Assembly: GCF_035497915.1 (NCBI RefSeq)
Contig: NZ_DATJCS010000020.1
Span: 13,278 to 77,277 of the forward strand
Origin: Serpens sp035497915
GTDB lineage: Bacteria; Pseudomonadota; Gammaproteobacteria; Pseudomonadales; Pseudomonadaceae
Length of the DNA stretch: 64,000 nt
Direction: 5' to 3'
A program made the translations under genes and the position numbers. Of the stretch, positions 27,705 through 34,404 are shown one piece after another; position 1 is the stretch's first letter, and each line of letters opens with the position of its first letter. Under the pieces are notes generated by a model. It was not told the origin of the DNA, ran no database searches, and saw only the letters and a program-made list of their open reading frames with translations.

Positions 27705-28631
27705 CTACGGATTGGCCAGGAACTCCGCCACCCGCTGCACCGCCAGGTCGGCCACGTCGAGCACCCCGGCATGGGCCTGGAACACGTGCCAGCAGCCCGG
27801 ATAGCGCTCCAGGCGCACTGCCACGCCGCCGGCCTGGGCGCGTTCGGCCAGGCGCAGGCTGTCGTTGAGCAGCACCTCGTCCTCGCCCACCTGCAGCAGC
27901 AGCGGCGGCAGGCCGGCGAGGTCGGCGAACACCGGCGACAGCGAAGGCTTGTGCGGGTCGGCGCCGGGTTGGGCGGTCAGCGCGCGAGCCTGCTCGATCC
28001 ACGGCAGGCTGATCATCGGATCGCCGGCCGGCGGCCGATGCAGCTGCTCGAAGCTGAGGTCGGTGACCGGCGAGAAGCACACCAGCGCGCGGGGCAGCGG
28101 CTGGCCGCGCTCCTTCAGTTCCAGGGCAGTGGTCAGCGACAGATGGCCGCCGGCCGAATCGCCGCCGAGGATGATCTGTTCTGGTCGATAGCCTTGGTCC
28201 TGCAGCGCCTGGTAGGCGGCCAGGACGTCGATCAGTTGGGCGGGATAGCGGGACTCCGGGGCCAGGCGGTACTCGATGGCGCAGACACTCAGGCCGCACT
28301 GCCGGGCCAGGGCGCCGCACAGCGCGCGGTGGGTGGCCGGCGAGCCCAGCAGATAGCCGCCGCCATGCAGGTACAGCCAGACCTGGCCGTTATCGTGCGC
28401 CGGGCGATGCCATTCGCAGGGCATGCCACCCAGCTGGCCAGCGGTGCGGGTCACGCCGCGCGCCGGCAGGGTCAGGCTGGTCAGCGCGCGCAGCACCGCG
28501 CGTTGTCCGGCGATGGGCATTCCCGGACGAATCAGGCCACGGAACAGCAGGCGCAGGCTGGTGCGCAGGACGCCGGTCAACAGGCGCTGAGCGGTACCGG
28601 GCGGGTGGGGCAGGTCGACGTAGGCAGTCAT
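27705..28631 (-). CDS. Alpha/beta hydrolase, hormone-sensitive lipase family
   Basis: A 308-aa esterase or lipase of the HSL (bacterial family IV) type. The oxyanion motif is YLHGGGYLLGSP and the nucleophile elbow GGDSAGGHL. The catalytic Asp is likely in VGEDEVLLNDS and the His in WHVFQAH. No signal peptide is present; the N-terminal ~40 residues are amphipathic. ATG 28631 is chosen because GGAG stands 8 nt upstream. It probably hydrolyses short acyl esters inside the cell. It forms a same-strand pair with the SDR, and diverges from lipA across a 385-bp region with a sigma-54 promoter. Confidence 0.92.
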   Translation of the reverse strand: MTAYVDLPHPPGTAQRLLTGVLRTSLRLLFRGLIRPGMPIAGQRAVLRALTSLTLPARGVTRTAGQLGGMPCEWHRPAHDNGQVWLYLHGGGYLLGSPATHRALCGALARQCGLSVCAIEYRLAPESRYPAQLIDVLAAYQALQDQGYRPEQIILGGDSAGGHLSLTTALELKERGQPLPRALVCFSPVTDLSFEQLHRPPAGDPMISLPWIEQARALTAQPGADPHKPSLSPVFADLAGLPPLLLQVGEDEVLLNDSLRLAERAQAGGVAVRLERYPGCWHVFQAHAGVLDVADLAVQRVAEFLANP

Positions 28632-28917
28632 GCGGTGGGCTCCGGGCAATGAAGGGGGACACGGTAGCGCGTGCGGCGGGCGCTTGCCGATGCGTCGTTC
28701 GCACTGGAGCCGTTATGCGCGAAGGCGCTCCGCCGCATGCCCCTACCTTCGACGGGTTCGTGACCGGTTTCACGACGACGGCCGCACCGGCGTTACGTGT
28801 ACGTCAGGCGGGCGCGGCCGGGGACGCGTTCCCCCCTGTAACAGGCCAGTCCTTGGGTGGGGTGGGCGAAAGGGGTGATTCCGTATGCCAGAGCATTCGG
28901 CCGAAATGCGTGGGCGC

Positions 28918-28934
28918 TGGCACGGAAACTGCCA
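28918..28934 (+). promoter_or_regulatory. Sigma-54-type promoter of lipA
   Basis: TGGCACGGAAACTGCC contains the invariant GG and GC with exactly 10 bp between them (consensus TGGCAC-N5-TTGC). It lies about 83 bp before the lipA start. Sigma-54 control of lipase genes is known in Pseudomonas (LipR/CbrB-type activators). The activator site upstream was not identified, and 28650-28917 shows no gene. Confidence 0.7.
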
Positions 28935-29016
28935 TCTCTTCACAGCTGATGTGTACAGCCCCGTCACGGGGAGGCCATTGCACGCTGCGCCTCACATCAA
29001 CTGCCGCGAGATTGCC

Positions 29017-29973
29017 ATGAAGAAGACCACCACCCTGCTGGCCCTGGGCCTGGGGGCCTGTCTGACCACAGGCGCCGCCCACGCTTCATTGCTCGACAGA
29101 CTGTTCGGAACCTCCGACTACACCAAGACCCGCTACCCCATCGTGCTGTCCCACGGCATGCTCGGCTGGGACAGCATGCTCGGCATCGACTACTGGTATG
29201 GCATTCCCGGCGCACTGCGCAAGGGAGGCGCCAGCGTGTACACCACCGAGGTGAGCCAGCTCAATACCTCGGAAATCCGGGGCGAAGAGCTGATCGAGCA
29301 GGTCGAGGAGATCGTCGCCCTCAGCGGCAAGCCGAAGGTCAACCTGATCGGCCACAGCCACGGCGGCCCCACCGTGCGCTACGTGGCGGCCATGCGTCCG
29401 GACCTGATCGCCTCCGCCACCAGCGTCGGCGCGCCACACACCGGTTCTGACCTGGCGGATTTTCTCAAGCTGTTTCCGGATGGCTCGCTGACCCAGACCA
29501 TCGTCGCCGAACTGGTCAACCAGATCGGCAAGATGATCCATTTCCTCTCCGGCAGCCCCAGCACCAACCCGCAGGATGCCCTGGGTTCGCTGGAATCGCT
29601 GCACAGTGAAGGCGCCGCGCGCTTCAACGCCAAGTACCCGCAGGGCATGCCGATCAAGGCCTGCGGCGAGGGCGCCTACAAGGTCAACGGTGTGAGCTAC
29701 TACTCGTGGAGCGGCACCAGCCCGCTGACCAACCCGCTCGATCCCAGTGACGGCATGATGGGCGTCGCGTCGCTGACCTTCCTCGGTGGCGAGGAGAACG
29801 ACGGCATGGTCGGACGCTGCAGTTCGCACCTGGGCAAGGTGATCCGCGACAACTACCGGATGAACCACCTGGACGAGGTCAACCAGTTCTTCGGTCTCAC
29901 CAGCCTGTTCGAGACCGATCCGGTCACCGTCTACCGCCAGCATGCCAACCGCTTGAAGAACGACGGCCTTTGA
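29017..29973 (+). CDS. lipA: Secreted triacylglycerol lipase, family I
   Basis: A 318-aa extracellular lipase of the P. aeruginosa type that hydrolyses long-chain triacylglycerols. The Sec signal peptide MKKTTTLLALGLGACLTTGAAHA is cleaved after AHA. The nucleophile Ser114 is in LIGHSHGG, the catalytic His is probably in CSSHLGKV, and the Asp is upstream near NPLDPSDG. The two cysteines that form the structural disulfide are in IKACGEG and VGRCSSH. ATG 29017 follows GCGAGATTGCC and gives the signal peptide; the upstream extension is not used. The foldase gene follows. Export is expected through the Xcp type II system encoded at 37484-47475. Confidence 0.96.
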   Translation: MKKTTTLLALGLGACLTTGAAHASLLDRLFGTSDYTKTRYPIVLSHGMLGWDSMLGIDYWYGIPGALRKGGASVYTTEVSQLNTSEIRGEELIEQVEEIVALSGKPKVNLIGHSHGGPTVRYVAAMRPDLIASATSVGAPHTGSDLADFLKLFPDGSLTQTIVAELVNQIGKMIHFLSGSPSTNPQDALGSLESLHSEGAARFNAKYPQGMPIKACGEGAYKVNGVSYYSWSGTSPLTNPLDPSDGMMGVASLTFLGGEENDGMVGRCSSHLGKVIRDNYRMNHLDEVNQFFGLTSLFETDPVTVYRQHANRLKNDGL

Positions 29974-29978
29974 GGTCC

Positions 29979-30004
29979 GGGGGCCATGATGGCCCCCGTT
30001 TTTT
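29979..30004 (+). terminator. Terminator or attenuator between lipA and its foldase gene
   Basis: GGGGGCC (29979-29985) pairs with GGCCCCC (29991-29997) across ATGAT and is followed by GTTTTTTG. It stands 6 bp after the lipA stop, so most transcripts probably end here, with read-through to the foldase gene. Confidence 0.88.
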
Positions 30005-30080
30005 GCTTCGTACACGGGACGGGTGTTGCCCAGGTGCTTGGGCATCGGGCAGCACCGGTAACGAACAAGGAAGGTTTCTC

Positions 30081-31130
30081 ATGAAGCGTGTCCTGGTAGT
30101 CGTGCCGCTGGCCCTTCTGGTCAGTTACGCCGGTTTCCATCATCTCGGTCGCTCAACCGGCACGCCGGCGTCGCCGCCGCGTCTGGAAGGGGGCGAGCCA
30201 GCCACTGCCACGGTATCGCCGGCGCCCGAGGCGGCACGGCCTGCGGCGTCGGTCGAGGCGGTGCTGGCCAGCCTGCCGCCGTCCTTTCGCGGCACCGAGG
30301 TGGATGGCCGCTTCGAGCTGGATGCGGCGGGCAATCTGATCGTCAGCGAGGACGTCCGCCAGCTGTTCGATTATTTCCTGGCCGCCATCGGCGAGGAACC
30401 GCTGGAGCGCACGATCGAGCGCCTGCGCGACTACATCGACGCCAGCCTGGCGGCGCCGGCCCGGGACCAGGCGCAGGCGCTGCTCGACCAGTACCTGGAC
30501 TACAAGCGGCAGCTGGCGCAGCTGGAGCAGGAGCTGCCACAGCTGGCCACGCTGGACGGTCTGCGCAGCCGCGAAGCGGCGGTGCAGGCCCTGCGCGCCC
30601 GGGTGTTCAGCCCGCAGGCGCACCAGGCCTTTTTCGCCCGCGAAGAGGGCTTCAACCGCTTCAGCCTGGAGCGGCTGGCCATTCGCCAGAACGCCGCCCT
30701 GGACGATGCGGGCAAGGCGGCGGCCATCGACCGGCTGCACGCGGCATTGCCCGAGGAACTTCACGAACAGGTGCTGCCGCAGTTGCAACAGGAGTTGCGC
30801 ATGCAGACCGAGCAGCTCGGGGCGAACGCCACGCCCGGGCAGATCCGCCAGCTGCGCCAGCAGCTGGTGGGCGCCGAAGCCACCGCCCGCCTGGAGGCGC
30901 TGGATGCGCAGCGCCAGCAATGGCGCCAGCGCCTGAACGACTACCTGACCGAAAAACAGCGACTCGAGGCGCATCGGGGGCTGAGCGGCACCGAGCGGGA
31001 TGCGGCGCTGCAACGGCTCATCGAGGAGCGTTTCGACGAGCGCGAGCGTCTGCGCCTGGACGCCGCCGAGCGGCTGCTGCGGGCCCGGGAAAAGATGGAA
31101 GGCCGCGCGCAGGCCGGCCTGGAGGGCTAG
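30081..31130 (+). CDS. lipH: Lipase-specific foldase
   Basis: A 349-aa steric chaperone (Lif/LipB) that folds LipA in the periplasm before secretion. An N-terminal membrane anchor (VLVVVPLALLVSYAGF) is followed by a Pro/Ala-rich linker to residue ~75, then an all-helical body. The essential Lif motif R-x1-x2-F-D-Y-(F/C)-L is present as RQLFDYFLAAIGE (near residues 93-105). AAGGAAGG upstream of ATG 30081 is a strong ribosome site. It lies 107 bp after lipA with a hairpin between them, the normal arrangement that gives less foldase than lipase. Confidence 0.95.
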   Translation: MKRVLVVVPLALLVSYAGFHHLGRSTGTPASPPRLEGGEPATATVSPAPEAARPAASVEAVLASLPPSFRGTEVDGRFELDAAGNLIVSEDVRQLFDYFLAAIGEEPLERTIERLRDYIDASLAAPARDQAQALLDQYLDYKRQLAQLEQELPQLATLDGLRSREAAVQALRARVFSPQAHQAFFAREEGFNRFSLERLAIRQNAALDDAGKAAAIDRLHAALPEELHEQVLPQLQQELRMQTEQLGANATPGQIRQLRQQLVGAEATARLEALDAQRQQWRQRLNDYLTEKQRLEAHRGLSGTERDAALQRLIEERFDERERLRLDAAERLLRAREKMEGRAQAGLEG

Positions 31131-31277
31131 GCTCAATGGGCGGCTTCGGTCTGCTTCCCCAAAGCCGTTGGCACAGAGCCCGCCGGCGCCTGCCCGGTAC
31201 AGCCGGGCGAGGTGCGAGCCTGTCACGCGTGGGCCTCTGCGGTTCGATACGCAATCGATCGAGAGGAGCGTTCAGTC

Positions 31278-31622
31278 ATGGGCAAGACCTTGCACGAAGA
31301 TGTCAGCAATACGGTTCTGCGTCGCATGAAGGAAAGCGGGTTCGACTTCGCGCGCGTCCATCCCATCGAGTTCTACGCCATCTTTCCCGACGAGGACGGG
31401 GCACGCAGTGCGGCACGCAACTTTCGGGGCGAGTCCCTCAATGCCCAGGTCAGTGCGCGCAGCGATGGTTCCTGGAACCTGCAGGTCAGCAAGGTGATGT
31501 ACGCCACCCGCGCTGGTATCGGCGATTTCGAGCAGGGGCTGGAAGACCTGGTCGAGCCGCTCGGCGGCGTGCTGGATGGCTGGGGGGTGACCCAGGAGCT
31601 GGTCGCCGCCAAGTCGGAGTGA
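31278..31622 (+). CDS. RraB-like protein (regulator of RNase E family)
   Basis: A 114-aa small acidic protein. The ending GGVLDGWGVTQE matches the conserved DGWGT-type C-terminus of RraB/DUF695-like proteins. FDFARVHPIEFYAIFPDED and ARSAARNF give the alternating sheet and helix order of that fold. In enterobacteria RraB binds the RNase E degradosome and limits decay. Whether this protein does so is inference. GAGAGGAG precedes ATG 31278. A conserved hypothetical of this kind follows lipA-lipH in P. aeruginosa (PA2864), so the position seems ancestral. Confidence 0.75.
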   Translation: MGKTLHEDVSNTVLRRMKESGFDFARVHPIEFYAIFPDEDGARSAARNFRGESLNAQVSARSDGSWNLQVSKVMYATRAGIGDFEQGLEDLVEPLGGVLDGWGVTQELVAAKSE

Positions 31623-31679
31623 ACGACCGCGCCGCCGCGGCTTCGGCCCGCGGCGGCGCGCGTCCCTCGGGGTGTTTGC

Positions 31680-34283
31680 ATGGAACGCCATGACTGGGCC
31701 GCAGGAAGCGCGCCATCGATTTTCCGCGAGCGTCTCGTGCTGCTGCTGGAGCAGGGCAGGCGGGTGCCGCTCACCCTGCTGCTGGGCCCGCCGGGCTCCG
31801 GCAAGTCCACGGTGCTGCGCCAGTGGCTGGCCCAGCAGGGCGGCCCGCGCAAGGTCTACTGCCCGGTGCCCCGCCGCGAGGATGAACCGCGACGTTTCTT
31901 CCGGGCTCTGCTCGACGCGCTGCAGCGCCAGGTCCCCGGTTTCAGCGCCGGTGGCGCCGCGACCGGACGGCTGTTGCGCCTGCCGCCGGCGGCGCTGGGC
32001 GAATGGCTGGCGGGGCGGCTGGCGCAGGTCGACGAACCCCTGTGTCTGATCCTCGACGATTTTCAGCGCATCGGCGATGCGGACGTGCTGGCCGGGCTGG
32101 CGGCCCTGCTCGAGCGTCTGCCGGCTCAGGTGCGCCTGCTGATCGCCAGCCAGACGCGCCCGGACCTGCCGCTGGGCCGCCTGCAGGTGGCCAATCGTGT
32201 ACTGCTCATCGACGCCGCCGACCTGGGTTTTTCCGCCGAGGAGGTCCAGGACCTGCAGGAGCGACTGGGCGGCGAGCGGCTCGACGAGGAGGTGCTGGCC
32301 AGCCTGCTGGCGAGCACCGAAGGCTGGGCCACCGGCGTCCTGCTGGCGCTGCGCCTGCGTGCGTTGCAGGGCGAGAATCCGCCAGCGCGCCTGGAAGGCA
32401 GCCAGGCGGGCGTCGCCGAGTTCTTCGACCAGGAGGTGCTGCGCGATCTGCCGGAGCATTGCCGGCAACTGCTGATCACCTCGGCGGTGTTCGAGCAGTT
32501 CGATGGCCCGGCCTGCGATGCGGTGCTGGGTTGCAGCGGCGCGGCCCGCCAGCTGGAGCGGCTGGCGCGGCGACAGCTGTTTCTGCTGCCGTTGCCGGAA
32601 CCGGGCTGGTACCGCCACCACACGCTGCTACGCGATTTTCTCGCCAGCCGCCTGGCCATCGAGCAGCCCGAACGGGTCGGTGACCTGCATGGCCGCGCGG
32701 CCGCCCATTTCCTGCGGCGTGGCGAGTACCAGCGGGCCGTGCGCCACGCCGCGCAAAGTGGCGATGACGCGCTGTTCCAGGCGGTGCTCGGCAGCAGTTG
32801 CGAGGCCTGGCTCGCCAATGGCGAATTCGCCGCCATCATCCACTGGCTGGGGCGTCTGCCTGAACAGCAGTTGCGCGACAACCTCCGGCTGCTGCTGTGC
32901 CTGGTCGAGGCGCTGACGCTGTCGCGGCGCTTCCACCAGGCCAGCCATCACCTGGCCCAGGCCGCCGCGCTGTCCGCCGATCCGGCCAGCCTGCGCTGCC
33001 TGGCCTTCTACCTGCAGCTGTTCCAGCACGACCGCCATTTCGCGCCCGAACCGGGCTGGGAAGACCTGACCGATGCCGCGCAGCCGCTGGCCCTGCGCGC
33101 CCGCGCGCTGGTCATCGGCGCCTACCATCATCTGCTGGGCGGCCGCCTGGCGCGTGCCCTGCGTTGCGCCACGCAGGGCAAGGAACTGCTGGCCCAGGCC
33201 GGGCTGGCGTTCCTGGAAAGCTACGCCGATCTGGTCATTGCCCTGTGCCACCGCCAAGCCGGGCGGGTGGCCCAGGTGCGCCGTGAGGTCAGTGCGGATT
33301 TCCAGTGCACCGACCCGCGCCAGCCGGCCTGGGTCAACCGGGCCACGGCCATGGTGGTGGCGCTCTACGAACAGAATCGCCTGGAGGCCGCCGAGCCGCT
33401 GTGCGAGCAGTTGCTGGCGCGGGTCAGTGCGTCATCGGCGACCGAGGCGATCGCCACGGTTTACCTCACCCTGTCGCGGCTGCTGTTCCGTCGCCAGGCT
33501 CTCGAACGGGCAAGCCGCCTGCTGGACCAACTGGCCGGCATGCTGCAGCTGGGGCAGTACACGCGCTTCTCCAGTCAGCTGATCCAGGAGCAGGCGCGCC
33601 AGGCCTGGTTGTCCGGACGCACGACGCTGCTGGAGAGCCTGGTGCGTCGCTACCGGCTGGATGCGGCGCTGGCCGACGGCACCTGGGAACGGGTACGCGA
33701 GCATGACGAGTGCTGGGAACGCCGGGGGCTCGCCGTGGCCTACTGGCTGCAGGCGCGTGGCCAGTTCGCGCGTGCCGAGCGGGTGCTGCGGGTGCTGCGC
33801 GAAGCGCTGCGGCGGGGCGAATTGCGGGCGCGCCAGCTGATCGTCGAGGCCAACCTGCTGACCCTGCTGGCGCGTCAGCAGGCCGACGCCGAACAGTTGA
33901 GCGCCCTGGTCCGTCTGGTCGAGGAGCACGGCCTGGTGACCATCAACCGCTCGGTGTTCGACGAGGCGCCCGGCTTCGAGGGCGTGTTCGGCCTGCTCGA
34001 CACCACGGGGCTGGATGTGCCCGACCGCTATCGCCAACTGTTCGGGGAGTTCCTGGCGCCGCGTCCCGCCGCGCCGCGCCCCCGGCTGGCCGGCCTGCTG
34101 ACCGGCAAGGAAGTGGAGATTCTCGACTGCCTGCTGCAGGGGCTGTCCAACACCCAGATCAGCGCCCGCACCGGCATCGCCCTGTCCACCACCAAGTGGC
34201 ACCTGAAGAACATCTACGCGAAGCTCAACGTCGCCAACCGCACCGAGGCGATCCTCTGCGCCCGGCCGCGCTCGGTTTCCTGA
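31680..34283 (+). CDS. MalT-type LuxR family transcriptional regulator (STAND ATPase)
   Basis: An 867-aa regulator with three parts. The N-terminal NTPase (residues ~15-330) has Walker A GPPGSGKSTVLRQW and Walker B CLILDDFQ. A long helical TPR-like region (about 340-790) is the likely inducer-sensing part. The C-terminal LuxR helix-turn-helix (about 805-867) contains LTGKEVEILDCLLQGLSNTQ and STTKWHLKNIYAKLNVANRT. Such proteins multimerise with ATP and inducer and then activate transcription. It starts 57 bp after the RraB-like gene. Its stop is 121 bp before the alpha-dioxygenase gene in the same direction, so that gene is the obvious target (inference). The inducer might be a fatty acid or an ester. 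Confidence 0.93.
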   Translation: MERHDWAAGSAPSIFRERLVLLLEQGRRVPLTLLLGPPGSGKSTVLRQWLAQQGGPRKVYCPVPRREDEPRRFFRALLDALQRQVPGFSAGGAATGRLLRLPPAALGEWLAGRLAQVDEPLCLILDDFQRIGDADVLAGLAALLERLPAQVRLLIASQTRPDLPLGRLQVANRVLLIDAADLGFSAEEVQDLQERLGGERLDEEVLASLLASTEGWATGVLLALRLRALQGENPPARLEGSQAGVAEFFDQEVLRDLPEHCRQLLITSAVFEQFDGPACDAVLGCSGAARQLERLARRQLFLLPLPEPGWYRHHTLLRDFLASRLAIEQPERVGDLHGRAAAHFLRRGEYQRAVRHAAQSGDDALFQAVLGSSCEAWLANGEFAAIIHWLGRLPEQQLRDNLRLLLCLVEALTLSRRFHQASHHLAQAAALSADPASLRCLAFYLQLFQHDRHFAPEPGWEDLTDAAQPLALRARALVIGAYHHLLGGRLARALRCATQGKELLAQAGLAFLESYADLVIALCHRQAGRVAQVRREVSADFQCTDPRQPAWVNRATAMVVALYEQNRLEAAEPLCEQLLARVSASSATEAIATVYLTLSRLLFRRQALERASRLLDQLAGMLQLGQYTRFSSQLIQEQARQAWLSGRTTLLESLVRRYRLDAALADGTWERVREHDECWERRGLAVAYWLQARGQFARAERVLRVLREALRRGELRARQLIVEANLLTLLARQQADAEQLSALVRLVEEHGLVTINRSVFDEAPGFEGVFGLLDTTGLDVPDRYRQLFGEFLAPRPAAPRPRLAGLLTGKEVEILDCLLQGLSNTQISARTGIALSTTKWHLKNIYAKLNVANRTEAILCARPRSVS

Positions 34284-34404
34284 CGAGCTGCAGGCCCATG
34301 CGCCCTTTCCCCTCCCTGGGGAGGGGGGCAGCCCCGGCCTCCCTTCCTAAGCTGGTGCCGCCGAACCTCTCGGCACCACACAATAAAAACAAGGGAGATA
34401 CTGC

